Of a stretch of DNA of 64,000 nt, positions 1 through 8,291 are shown in pieces. The DNA is taken from contig CAVVPG010000008.1 in NCBI GenBank assembly GCA_963750075.1, positions 62,001 through 126,000 of the forward strand, written 5' to 3'. The DNA is from Bog-473 sp963750075. GTDB taxonomy: Bacteria > Actinomycetota > Acidimicrobiia > Acidimicrobiales > RAAP-2. The position numbers and the translations under genes are program-made. The notes under the pieces are model-generated. The model ran no database searches. It worked only from the letters and a program-made list of their open reading frames with translations, and had not been told where the DNA came from. Each line of letters opens with the position of its first letter. Positions within the stretch are counted from its first letter, which is position 1.

Positions 1-1271
1 GTCGAACCGAGAGCCTCGTCGCGAGCGTGGCGCAGCACCACCGTGCCATCTCGGCCCATCAGAGCCAGTTGCTCGCCGCGGTGGTCGAACTCGACCGGCG
101 CAAGGCCTGGCGGGTCGACGGGGCCACCTCCATGGTGGCGTGGCTCGTCCAGCGCTGCGGTGTCACGGCGACGACGGCCCGTGAATGGGTGACCGCCGCC
201 GCGAAGCTGCACCAGCTGCCGAAGATCTCCGAGGCCCTCTCGCAGGGGAAGCTGTCCTTCGACCAGGTCAAGCCGCTCGTCGAGGTCGCCAAGCCCGACA
301 CCGACGCCAAGCTCGCCGAGCAGGCCACGCACTGGTCGGCCAAGCAGGTGCGTGAGCTCGCGATCGCAGCCCGCAACCAGTCCGACGAGCAGGCGACGGG
401 CTGGTACGCCCGGCGCTTTCTCCGGTTCGACGATCGCCGCCGCAGCTTGACGGGTGTCCTCCCCGAGGACCAGTACACCATTGTGAAGAGCTCGCTCATC
501 GCCCGGGCCCGCCGGCGCCTGGGCGACGGTACGCCGTTCGATCAGCGCATGGCCGACGCCCTGGTCGCCGTGTGCCGGACCGATGCCGACAAGAACCCCG
601 GCACGGGCACCCCCGCGGGGGAGCCGGCCCGGGCCGGTGGCGCCCGCCGGAACCGGCCGACGGTGGTCGTCCACGCGGACATGGGCTACCTGGCCGGAGG
701 CGGGGGTGGAGCCGAGCTCGACGTGCTCGGCCCGCTCTCACGGGAGGTCGCTCGCCGGCTCGCCTGCGACGCCAAGGTTCTCGTCTCGGGCGACGGGTCG
801 GGAGGACAGAGTCTCAACGTCGGGCGGGCGAGGCGAGATCCCACCGACGCCCAGCGCCTGGAGATCCGGCGCCGGGACAAGGGGTGTCGCTTCCCCGGCT
901 GCACCCACACCGAGTTCACCGACGTGCACCACGTCCGGCACTGGATCGATGGTGGGCCGACCGACCTGTGCAATCTCGTCGAGCTGTGCGACCAACATCA
1001 CCGCTGCGTCCACGAGATGGGGTGGAAGATGTCGGGCGACGCCAACGTGGAGCTGACCTTCAGGAGCCCGACGGGGCGGCGCTCCACGTCGACGCCCTCC
1101 CCCACCTTCACGTCGAGCGCGAGACGGACCGCCTGGTTGATCGCGTCGTGCAGGGCGACGTTCTGCGTCCGTCCCGGCACCATCACCCGGATCAGCGAGG
1201 GCGAGCGCACGGCCGCGGCCGCCGCGAGGGCCGGCTCGAGCTCGGACGGCGCGGTCACGTCGCGCACATGA
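1..1271 (+). CDS. DUF222/HNH endonuclease domain protein, 5'-partial
   Basis: The reading frame is open to the window start, so the true start lies upstream; GTG at 27 is only the first internal start. An N-terminal DUF222 helical region (to about residue 200) is followed by a C-terminal HNH nuclease: a zinc-type Cys pair in CRFPGC, then DVHHVRHW, then DLCNLVELCDQHH. Family members are usually multi-copy in actinobacteria, and their role (homing-like nuclease or repair) is not settled. The last about 60 residues, after the SPTGRR motif, lie antisense to the 3' end of menD, so the native C-terminus may be lost or changed. Family call is firm; exact function is unknown. Confidence 0.8.
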   Translation, partial: RTESLVASVAQHHRAISAHQSQLLAAVVELDRRKAWRVDGATSMVAWLVQRCGVTATTAREWVTAAAKLHQLPKISEALSQGKLSFDQVKPLVEVAKPDTDAKLAEQATHWSAKQVRELAIAARNQSDEQATGWYARRFLRFDDRRRSLTGVLPEDQYTIVKSSLIARARRRLGDGTPFDQRMADALVAVCRTDADKNPGTGTPAGEPARAGGARRNRPTVVVHADMGYLAGGGGGAELDVLGPLSREVARRLACDAKVLVSGDGSGGQSLNVGRARRDPTDAQRLEIRRRDKGCRFPGCTHTEFTDVHHVRHWIDGGPTDLCNLVELCDQHHRCVHEMGWKMSGDANVELTFRSPTGRRSTSTPSPTFTSSARRTAWLIASCRATFCVRPGTITRISEGERTAAAAARAGSSSDGAVTSRT

Positions 1272-2773
1272 AGCCCGAACCCGCGCGCGACCGCGCCCAG
1301 GTCGCTGGTGGGCGGGGTGCCGAAGAGCCGTTCGAACAGGCCCTCCTCGACCGACGCGGCCTGGGGAAGGAAGGAGAAGATCCCTCCCCCGCCGTTGTCG
1401 AGCACGACGAAGCTGCACGGGACGTCCGGGACGTTGACCAGGCCCGAGACGTCGTGAAGGAACGCCAGGTCGCCGAGCAACGCCACCGTCCTCCCACTCG
1501 ATCCGGACGAGGCCACGCCGAGTGCCGTCGACACGACCCCGTCGATCCCGTTGGCGCCTCGGTTGGCCAGGACACGGGGTGGGTTCGGGACGGCGGGAGC
1601 GAACCACTCGAGATCGCGCATGGGCATGGAGGCCGCCACGACGAGCGTGGCATCGGACGCCGCGGCGTGGAGGTGGACGGAACGGGCGACCTGCGGTTCA
1701 TTGAGATTGCCGTCGAGGGCTGCGGCGATTGCCGTCTGTGCCCGCTCCTCCCACAGCTGCCAGGACCCGAGCCACTCCGGATCGCACGGTGACGCGTTCT
1801 CGATCGCTGCGGTCAGCCAGCGATCGGCCCCGCACTGGTGGAACTCGGTCGCTGCCCGGAGCGGGTCCGGCCATCGGCCCCAAGGGTCGACGACGACGAC
1901 CCTGGCCCCCGCCCGCCCGGCGTCCGCGACGTACTCGCCGAGGGCCTTGGAGAGCCACGGTGCGCCGAGCACCACGACGGTCTCGGCCAGCGGAGGATGG
2001 GTGCGGACGATGGCGTCGGCTGCGGCGATCGTCCCCGGAACCCGGCTTCTCGAGCGCGGATCGGCCATGACGGGCCAGCCGAGCCTCTCGGCGAGCGCCC
2101 GCACGAGGGCCGGCGGGGGCGGCTCGGGCGTCAGCCCTCCGACCACGAGGATCCCCCGTCCCGCCAGCCGCTCCCCAACGGTCAGTGTCCCCGCGTGCTC
2201 GGGGAGGACGACCCGCGGGCCGGGGCCCGGTGGGAGCTCCCCGGCCGTCCCCGTCAGCGGCTCCCGGAAGGCCAGGTTGAGATGCACGGGACCCGGGCCC
2301 CGCGCACCGTGCACGGATTCACCGAAGGCACGGACCGCGAGGGGCCTCCAACTTCCCTCCAGACCCGCCGTGGGCACGCCCGGGGCGGCCGCCCATCGCA
2401 CGGCAGAGGCGAACAGTTTCTCCTGCTCGATCGTCTGGGGCGCTCCCGTGTCGTGCAGCTCCGGCGGACGGTCCGCCGTGCAGACGATGAGCGGGACGCC
2501 GGCGTGGTGCGCTTCGACCACCGCCGGGTGCAGTTCGACCGCCGCGGTGCCGCTCGTGACGCAGATGATCGTCGGTCTTCCGGTGGCGAGCGCCAACCCG
2601 AGGGCGAAGAAGGCGGCGCTGCGCTCATCGAGGCGGACGTGTGTCCGCAGGCGCTCGGCCAGGGCGACCGCCAGAGGGGTCGATCGTGAGCCCGGGCAGA
2701 CCACGGCGTCGGTGACCCCGAGACGCGCCCACTCGTCGACGAGGGTCGCGCTGAAGGTGGCCTGTACGCTCAC
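998..2773 (-). CDS. menD: MenD, SEPHCHC synthase (menaquinone biosynthesis)
   Basis: Thiamine-diphosphate enzyme that adds decarboxylated 2-oxoglutarate to isochorismate, the committed menaquinone step. The N-terminus (residues 22-60) has the family CPGSRSTPL and DERSAAFF motifs; a cofactor-binding GDLAFLHD...DNGGGG region lies near residues 435-465. Start is GTG at 2773, five bases from the divergent menH start. Family proteins normally stop soon after the segment NVALHDAINQAVRLAL; here about 35 more residues follow, encoded antisense to the HNH gene, so the native stop seems lost or the gene ends in an unusual long overlap. Confidence 0.9.
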   Translation of the reverse strand: MSVQATFSATLVDEWARLGVTDAVVCPGSRSTPLAVALAERLRTHVRLDERSAAFFALGLALATGRPTIICVTSGTAAVELHPAVVEAHHAGVPLIVCTADRPPELHDTGAPQTIEQEKLFASAVRWAAAPGVPTAGLEGSWRPLAVRAFGESVHGARGPGPVHLNLAFREPLTGTAGELPPGPGPRVVLPEHAGTLTVGERLAGRGILVVGGLTPEPPPPALVRALAERLGWPVMADPRSRSRVPGTIAAADAIVRTHPPLAETVVVLGAPWLSKALGEYVADAGRAGARVVVVDPWGRWPDPLRAATEFHQCGADRWLTAAIENASPCDPEWLGSWQLWEERAQTAIAAALDGNLNEPQVARSVHLHAAASDATLVVAASMPMRDLEWFAPAVPNPPRVLANRGANGIDGVVSTALGVASSGSSGRTVALLGDLAFLHDVSGLVNVPDVPCSFVVLDNGGGGIFSFLPQAASVEEGLFERLFGTPPTSDLGAVARGFGLHVRDVTAPSELEPALAAAAAVRSPSLIRVMVPGRTQNVALHDAINQAVRLALDVKVGEGVDVERRPVGLLKVSSTLASPDIFHPISWTQR

Positions 2774-2778
2774 CCGGC
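2765..2778 (+). promoter_or_regulatory. -10 element TACGCT for leaderless menH
   Basis: TACGCT at 2765-2770 sits eight bases before the GTG of menH, the spacing expected when transcription begins at the start codon. It lies inside the first codons of the divergent menD. No clear -35 is visible. The same hexamer precedes menE. Inference from spacing and recurrence only. Confidence 0.45.
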
Positions 2779-3566
2779 GTGCCGCTCCATGTCGAGGTGC
2801 GCGGGTCGGGCCCGCCGTTGGTGGTGCTGCACGGCTTCACCCAGACCGGCCGCCTGTTCGGCCGCTTCGGCGAGCAGCTGAGTGCTTCCCGCACCCTGGT
2901 GGCGGTGGACCTGCCCGGCCACGGCGGCTCCGACGCGGTGCGGGCCGACCTGCCGACGACCGCGGGCCTGGTGGCGGAGTGCGTCCAGACGACCGTCGGT
3001 CCCGGACCGTACGACCTGCTCGGGTATTCGCTGGGGGCGCGGGTGGCGCTGCACGTCGCAACGGGCACCGACCTGGCGGTGGGTCGGGTCGTGTTCATCG
3101 GTGTCACGGGTGGGATCGAGGACGCCTCCGAGCGTGCGCCGCCGACGGCGCTCCGACGAGGCTCTCGCTGACGAACTGGAGGCCTCGGGGGACGTCGAGC
3201 GATTCCTCGATGCGTGGCTGCGGAGCCCGATGTTCGATCGGCTGTCCTCCGCCGACGCCGCCGACCGTGAGGAACGACGGCGCAACAGCGCGTCCGGCCT
3301 GGCCTCGAGCCTGCGGTTGTGCGGGACGGGCACCCAGGAACCGCTCTGGGGTCGCCTTCCGGCCCTCGCCTGTCCGGTCCTCGCGATGGCCGGCACCGAC
3401 GACACCCGCTTCGCGTCGCATGCCCTGAGAGTCGCCCGGCTGGCACCCCGCGCCGTTGCCTCCCTCGTGCCCGGGAGGGGGCCATGCCGTGCATCTCTCC
3501 CAGCCCGAGCAGGCGCTGCGCATCGTTGATCACTGGCTCGCCAGCGTGGAGCCCGCACTCATATGA
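2779..3566 (+). pseudogene. menH: MenH-like alpha/beta hydrolase, two frame disruptions
   Basis: The N-terminal part reads as a MenH-type hydrolase: LVVLHGFTQTG, a nucleophile-elbow GYSLGAR near residue 80, then GGIEDASERA. The first frame hits a stop at 3171. Skipping one base near 3139 resumes the family sequence (RRRRSDEALADELE) in the next frame. A second skip in the G5 run at 3477-3481 restores GRGHAVHLSQPEQALRIV and a stop at 3566, next to the menA stop. MenH removes pyruvate from SEPHCHC to give SHCHC. Both lesions are +1 in GC runs, so either decay or sequencing error. The gene content is clear; its integrity is not. Confidence 0.75.
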
Positions 3567-4542
3567 GGAGCCCGACGGTCAGGAGCGCGCCGGTGACGAT
3601 CTGCAGGCGCGCGGTGGACCCGAGCATGGGCAACAACGCCCTGCCGTTCCGGTCGCTCAGCGCCAGCCGGACCGGGTAGATGGCGAGCGGTGTCGCCGCC
3701 AGCGCCAACAGGGACCAGGCCCGGTAGTTGTACAGCACCCCGATGGAGAGGGCCACGCCCATAAGGGTGACGCCGTAGAGCAGTCCTGCCCTGCGGCGTC
3801 CGAGGCGGACGGCCAGCGTCTTCTTGCCCGACTCCGTGTCGGTCGCGATGTCGCGCAGGTTGTTCGCCTGGAGGAGCGCCGCCGCCAGCAGCCCGACGGG
3901 CACACCGGCCCACAGCACGAACCCCCAGTCGTAGTTGTACGAGAACAAGTGTCCGCCGAGCGAGATCACGAACGGGGCGTGCTGCACGTAGGCCGACCCC
4001 GCCGTGGCCACGAGGCCGAAGAACACGAACACGAAGAGCTCGCCGAACCCCAGGTACCCGTACGGCTTCGGCCCGCCGGTGTAGGCCCATCCGGCGAGGC
4101 CGCACAACACCCCGAGGGGGATGAACCACCAGGTGACCCTCGCCGACAGCACCAGCCCGGCACAGCCCGCCACGCCGAAGGAGATGAGCGCCGCCACCTT
4201 GACCTCGCGCACGGTGGCGAGCCGGCCCGCCACGAGGCGCACCGGTCCGACCCGCCGCTCGTCGGTCCCCCGCACGCCGTCCGCGTAGTCGTTGACGTAG
4301 TTGGTGCCGATCTGGATGCCCAGAGCCACCACAAGCGCCAGGAGGGCGTTCACCCACGACAACTGCCGGTCGAAGTTGGTGCACACGGTGGCGTGGCAGG
4401 CACTGGAGATCTGCGGCGTCGTGATGACGAACCGGCCGCTGGAGAGGTATCCCGCCGCGGTCCCCACGGCAACGGGCACGATCGCCGCGGGAAGCGTCCG
4501 AGGGCGCGCGCCGGCCACCCACAGCTTGAGCGGTGGGCTCAC
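3559..4542 (-). CDS. menA: MenA, 1,4-dihydroxy-2-naphthoate polyprenyltransferase
   Basis: UbiA-family membrane prenyltransferase that attaches the polyprenyl chain to dihydroxynaphthoate. The prenyl-diphosphate/Mg site NDYAD is at residues 84-88, with GWAYTGGPKPYGYLG in the middle of the protein and about eight hydrophobic helices. A polar Cys-containing loop (about residues 41-63) between helices 1 and 2 looks like a lineage-specific insertion. The GTG start overlaps the menB stop (GTGA), so menB and menA are translationally coupled. The 3' end overlaps the convergent menH stop by 8 bases. Length, 327 residues, is close to family norm. Confidence 0.92.
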   Translation of the reverse strand: MSPPLKLWVAGARPRTLPAAIVPVAVGTAAGYLSSGRFVITTPQISSACHATVCTNFDRQLSWVNALLALVVALGIQIGTNYVNDYADGVRGTDERRVGPVRLVAGRLATVREVKVAALISFGVAGCAGLVLSARVTWWFIPLGVLCGLAGWAYTGGPKPYGYLGFGELFVFVFFGLVATAGSAYVQHAPFVISLGGHLFSYNYDWGFVLWAGVPVGLLAAALLQANNLRDIATDTESGKKTLAVRLGRRRAGLLYGVTLMGVALSIGVLYNYRAWSLLALAATPLAIYPVRLALSDRNGRALLPMLGSTARLQIVTGALLTVGLLI

Positions 4543-5429
4543 GGGCGGCGCGGGAACCGGGAGAAGTCCGGTGCGCGGTGCTCCACGAAGGCGTTGCGCC
4601 CCTCTTGGCCCTCCTCCGTCATGTAGAAGAGCATCGTGGCGTCGCCGGCGAGCTGCTGCACGCCGGCGAGACCGTCGTCAGCCGCATTCATGCCCGCCTT
4701 GATCATGCGCAGGGCGATGGGCGAGAGGGTGAGCATCTGGCGGCACCAGGCCACGGTCTCACGCTCGAGATCGTCCAGGGGGACGACCGCGTTCACCAGC
4801 CCCCAGTCGAGGGCCTGCTGCGCCCCGTACTGGCGGCACAGGAACCAGACCTCCTTGGCCCGCTTGAGCCCGATGGTGCGGGCCAGGATCGAGGACCCGT
4901 AGCCGCCGTCGAAGCTCCCGACCCTCGGGCCGGTCTGGCCGAACCGCGCGTTGTCGGCCGCGATGGAGATGTCGCACACGAGGTGGAGGATGTGGCCGCC
5001 GCCGATGGCGTAGCCGGCGACCATGGCCACGATCGGCTTGGGGATCCGCCGCATCAGGATCTGCAGGTCGAGCACGTTCAGACGCCCGATGCCCCGCTCG
5101 GCCACCTCGTCGTCGCCGAGGTAGCCGTCGTCGCCTCTGATCTTCTGGTCCCCACCCGAACAAAAGGCGTCGGGACCTTCCCCGCACAGGACGACGACGC
5201 CGACGTCCGGGTCGTCCCGGGCCAGGGTGAAGGCCTCGGTCAGCTCGAAGAGCGTCTGGGGACGGAAGGCGTTCCGGCGCTCCGGACGGCAGATCGTGAG
5301 CTTGGCGATGCCCTCCCCCACCTCGTAGCGGATGTCCTTGAAAGCGCCCCGTTGCTCCCAGGCCGGGAGCGGGAGGGGGCGGAGGTCGTCGAGGGGATCA
5401 TGAGGAATTCCGGTGACCACGGTCTGCAC
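4539..5429 (-). CDS. menB: MenB, 1,4-dihydroxy-2-naphthoyl-CoA synthase
   Basis: Crotonase-fold enzyme that closes the second ring of the naphthoquinone from O-succinylbenzoyl-CoA. Diagnostic stretches are FCSGGDQKIRG, MVAGYAIGGGHILHLVCD and FGQTGPRVGSFDGGYGSS, which separate MenB from other enoyl-CoA hydratases. The start is GTG at 5429 with a TAGCGT -10 box eight bases upstream. It is first in a two-gene unit with menA and divergent from menE. 296 residues, intact. Confidence 0.94.
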   Translation of the reverse strand: MQTVVTGIPHDPLDDLRPLPLPAWEQRGAFKDIRYEVGEGIAKLTICRPERRNAFRPQTLFELTEAFTLARDDPDVGVVVLCGEGPDAFCSGGDQKIRGDDGYLGDDEVAERGIGRLNVLDLQILMRRIPKPIVAMVAGYAIGGGHILHLVCDISIAADNARFGQTGPRVGSFDGGYGSSILARTIGLKRAKEVWFLCRQYGAQQALDWGLVNAVVPLDDLERETVAWCRQMLTLSPIALRMIKAGMNAADDGLAGVQQLAGDATMLFYMTEEGQEGRNAFVEHRAPDFSRFPRRP

Positions 5430-5451
5430 GGCGCCCTACGCTACTGCCCTG
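5430..5451. promoter_or_regulatory. Overlapping divergent -10 elements for menB and menE
   Basis: The 22-base gap between the two divergent GTG starts holds TACGCTA at 5437-5443. Read forward it gives TACGCT, nine bases before menE; read on the other strand it gives TAGCGT, eight bases before menB. Both fit TANNNT with leaderless spacing. One symmetric core could thus fire both ways. No -35 is evident. Inference from sequence symmetry. Confidence 0.5.
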
Positions 5452-6643
5452 GTGCCTGAGCTCGTCGCACTCGACCTCCCTGGTGGGATGGGTTTTGTCG
5501 ACGCACTCCGGGCCATCTGGGACACCGGGGACGCCGCCGCGCCACTCGACTCACGGCTGCCGCTCGCCGCTCGCAAGGCCATGGTCGACGCGCTGCGCCC
5601 GACGCGCATCGTGGGGTCCGACGGAGAGCAGCACGCGCTCGGCGACGGCATCGGGGTCGACGACGGTGACGCCCTGGTCGTCGCGACGTCGGGCACCTCG
5701 GGCCAGCCCAAGGGCGTCGTGCTCACACACGACGCCGTCGCGGCATCCGCAGGGGCGACCTCGGGCCAGCTCGGCATCGACCCCGCCCGGCACGCGTGGC
5801 TGGCCTGCCTGCCGCTGGCCCACATCGGTGGGCTGGCGGTCGTGACCCGCTCGATCCTCACCGGGACCCCGCTCGTCGCCATGTCCGGGTTCGAGGCCGA
5901 GACCGTCGAGGCGGCCGGCCGCTCGGGACGGGCCACCCACGTCGCGCTCGGTCGCGACCGCACTGCTGCGGATCGATCCTTCCGTCTTCACCTGCGTGCT
6001 CCTCGGCGGGAGCAAGGCACCCGACACGCTGCCGCCGAACGTCGTGTCCACCTACGGCATGACCGAGACGGGCTCCGGGGTCGTCTACGACGGCCGTCCC
6101 CTCGAGGGAGTCGAGATCGCACTGCGGCCACTGCCGGCGTCGGGAGGAGGCGACGCCGAACCGCACCCCGGACGAGACGCCGAGGGCGAGATCCTGATCC
6201 GGGCACCCATGCTGTTCCGTCACTACCGCGAGGGGGGCGACGGCCGGGTGGCCGGGCCCGACGGGACGACGACCTGGTTCGCCACCGGCGACGCCGGGCA
6301 CCTCGACCCCGAGGGGAAGCTCGTCGTCTCCGGCCGGATCGACGACGTCATCACGACCGGCGCCGAAAAGGTCTGGCCCGACCTCGTCGAGCGGGTGCTC
6401 ATCGCCCACCCCGGCGTGGCCGAGGTCGCGGTGTGGAAGCGCAACGACCCCGAGTGGGGCGAGCGCGTGGTTGCCTGGGTCGTGCCCAGCGACGACGCCC
6501 CCTCCCTCGACGAGTTGCGCCAGATCGTGGCGGACACCATCGCCCCCTGGGCCGCCCCCAAGGAGCTGGTCATCGTCGACGACCTCCCCCGCACGGCGGC
6601 CGGCAAGGTCCGGCGCAGGGAGCTCGAGTCGTTTCGCTCCTAG
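5452..6643 (+). pseudogene. menE: MenE, O-succinylbenzoate-CoA ligase, one frame disruption
   Basis: AMP-forming ligase that activates O-succinylbenzoate. The first frame contains the AMP-binding signature ATSGTSGQPKGVVLTH and CLPLAHIGGL; the second holds LLGGSKAPDTLP, STYGMTETGSG, WFATGDAGH, GRIDDVITTGAEK and the C-terminal GKVRRREL. They join if one G of the pair at 5950-5951 is skipped. Start GTG 5452 is preferred (leaderless -10, avoids overlap with menB); an in-frame GTG lies at 5413. The stop shares CTAG with the convergent sigma gene. A single +1 change could be a real lesion or a sequence error. Confidence 0.8.
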
Positions 6644-7563
6644 GCGGGACCGTCGGCGGGGGTGGCCGGGCCGGCGTACGCCTTGGTCGCCGCCAGATGC
6701 GCGTTCAGGCGGGCCAGCTTGTCCGGGTTCGAGACCACACGCACCCCCACGATCGTGCCCTCCATGATGTCGAGCACGAGTGCCGCCACCACGGCGCCGC
6801 CCGCGACGAAGACGCTCGCAGGCTGGCCGTTGAGGACGGCCGCCTGCGGCACGCCGTGGACCCGCTTGGCCACGTTCACCAAGAAGCGTGAGCTGCGCCG
6901 GGGTCCGACCACCGGCCGCATGGCGGCGCGCACCTTCCCCCCGCCGTCCGTCCACACCACGACGTCGTCGGCCAGCATGGAGAGCAGGCCGGAGAGGTCG
7001 CCCGTGGCGCAGGCCGCCAGGAAGCGATCGGTGAGCTCACGGCCGTGCCGGAGGTCCGCGTCGAAGCGCTGCCGTCGCTCCTCGACGTGGCGGCGAGCCC
7101 GCGACCCGAGCTGCCGGCAGGCGGCGGGCGAGCGGCCGAGCGAGCCCGCCACCTCATCGAAGGAGTAGCCGAAGATGTCGTGCAGGAGGTAGGCCGCCCG
7201 CTCGAGCGGCGTGAGCTCCTCGAGGAGCACGAGGAACGCCAGCGACAAGGAGTCGGCCTGCTCGACCGCCCACGGCTCGTCGTCGGACACGGGCTCGGGA
7301 AGCCACGGACCGGCATAGGTCACGCGCTTCGCCCGGGCCGAGTCGAGCTGGTCGAGGCACAGGCGGGTCACGATGGTGACGAGGTAGGCCCGCACGGACT
7401 CGATCGACCCGATGTCGCCCCGCCGCAGCCAGCGCACGCACGCGTCCTGGACGACGTCCTCGGCGTCCGCCGCGCTGCCGAGCATGCGGTACGCGATGCC
7501 GAAGAGGAGTGGGCGCCACTCCTCGAAGGCGGCCGCGTCGGCCTCGGCGTCAGGCAAGGACAT
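6640..7563 (-). CDS. ECF41-group RNA polymerase sigma factor with SnoaL-like domain
   Basis: Sigma regions 2 and 4 occupy about residues 14-165 (YRMLGSAADAEDVVQD and the helix-turn-helix FDEVAGSLGRSPAACRQL), followed by a C-terminal SnoaL/NTF2-like domain that regulates sigma activity in this group. All three ECF41 signature motifs are present: WLPEP (87-91), DGGGK (206-210) and NPDKL (279-283). No anti-sigma gene is adjacent, as expected. The ATG at 7563 is chosen because sigma homology begins just after it; upstream in-frame sequence is a shadow of the next gene. It overlaps the decarboxylase gene by 14 bases and shares its promoter. Confidence 0.93.
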   Translation of the reverse strand: MSLPDAEADAAAFEEWRPLLFGIAYRMLGSAADAEDVVQDACVRWLRRGDIGSIESVRAYLVTIVTRLCLDQLDSARAKRVTYAGPWLPEPVSDDEPWAVEQADSLSLAFLVLLEELTPLERAAYLLHDIFGYSFDEVAGSLGRSPAACRQLGSRARRHVEERRQRFDADLRHGRELTDRFLAACATGDLSGLLSMLADDVVVWTDGGGKVRAAMRPVVGPRRSSRFLVNVAKRVHGVPQAAVLNGQPASVFVAGGAVVAALVLDIMEGTIVGVRVVSNPDKLARLNAHLAATKAYAGPATPADGPA

Positions 7564-8155
7564 CCGAGCGGTGGCTCCGGTCGCCGCCGGCGACGTCGTC
7601 GCGCATCGGGATCTCACAGGTGTCGGAGAACCCCTGGCTGCGGAGGCCGAGGCCGGCGTTGAAGCGTGAGCGGAAGTTCTCGAGCGCCACCCAGGCGGCG
7701 AGCTCAACGAACTCCGCATCACCGAGGTGGTCCCGGACCCGGGCGGCGAGCTCATCGGAGACCTCGGCCGGGCAGCCGGTCGCCACCTCGGCGTACTCGA
7801 GGACCACCCGCTCGCGGTCATCGAAGAGGTCGCTCGTGCGCCACTGGCTCGCGGCCCGCACCTTGGCGGGGTCGATCCCGTCGTTCATGCCCTCGAAGTA
7901 GCCGTAGTCGATGCACCAGGAGCAGCCGATCTGCGAGCTGACCGCCTGGATGGCGAGCCAGCGCAGCGTCGGATCGAGCTTCTTCCAACCGAACTGGACC
8001 GCCGTCTCGAGGCTGCCCATGGCGACGAGGACGCCGGAGTGGTGCGACGCGGCGGCCGTGGGCTCGACCATCCTGCCGAAACGGCGCTTGGTGTACCGGC
8101 GAGCCAGCCGGGGGACCACGCCGCGGGGTTCATCGTGCAACGGGACATGTGCCAT
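7550..8155 (-). CDS. Carboxymuconolactone decarboxylase/AhpD-family protein (ECF41 partner)
   Basis: AhpD-like all-helical protein of 201 residues with the redox/catalytic motif GCSWC (Cys78, Cys81) inside a family-typical SSQIGCSWCIDY segment. Carboxymuconolactone decarboxylase genes are one of the classic partners of ECF41 sigma factors. It is first in a two-gene unit with the sigma factor, downstream of a perfect ECF41 promoter. A short AAGGTG ribosome site precedes the ATG. The substrate is unknown; peroxidase-like or decarboxylase activity are both possible. Confidence 0.88.
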   Translation of the reverse strand: MAHVPLHDEPRGVVPRLARRYTKRRFGRMVEPTAAASHHSGVLVAMGSLETAVQFGWKKLDPTLRWLAIQAVSSQIGCSWCIDYGYFEGMNDGIDPAKVRAASQWRTSDLFDDRERVVLEYAEVATGCPAEVSDELAARVRDHLGDAEFVELAAWVALENFRSRFNAGLGLRSQGFSDTCEIPMRDDVAGGDRSHRSDVLA

Positions 8156-8202
8156 GGTGCGTCACCTTTCGATCCGTTCGTCTCATTGTCCGTACCCCAC
8201 GA

Positions 8203-8229
8203 GACGGGACAGCCGTCGCGTCTGTGACA
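8203..8229 (-). promoter_or_regulatory. ECF41-type promoter TGTCACA-N16-CGTC
   Basis: On the minus strand TGTCACA (8229-8223) is followed after exactly 16 bases by CGTC (8206-8203), the consensus described for ECF41 promoters. It lies about 48 bases before the decarboxylase start, giving a roughly 40-base leader. It is the expected autoregulatory site of the adjacent sigma factor. Confidence 0.85.
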
Positions 8230-8257
8230 CGGCGCCGTGCCGGGACCCATCGCTGTG

Positions 8258-8273
8258 GCCGGCCCGGGCCGGC
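8258..8273. terminator. 16-bp perfect GC palindrome, possible terminator
   Basis: GCCGGCCCGGGCCGGC is a perfect inverted repeat between the SDR stop and the ECF41 promoter. It could fold as a hairpin that ends SDR transcription before the sigma unit. There is no U-tract and no unpaired loop, so the call is weak. Confidence 0.3.
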
Positions 8274-8291
8274 GGCGGGAGTGACGGCCGG

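Noticed and set aside
1..1271. HNH gene as a mobile intron or inserted element
   Set aside because: No flanking repeats, intron structure or transposase seen; DUF222/HNH genes are ordinary in actinobacteria.
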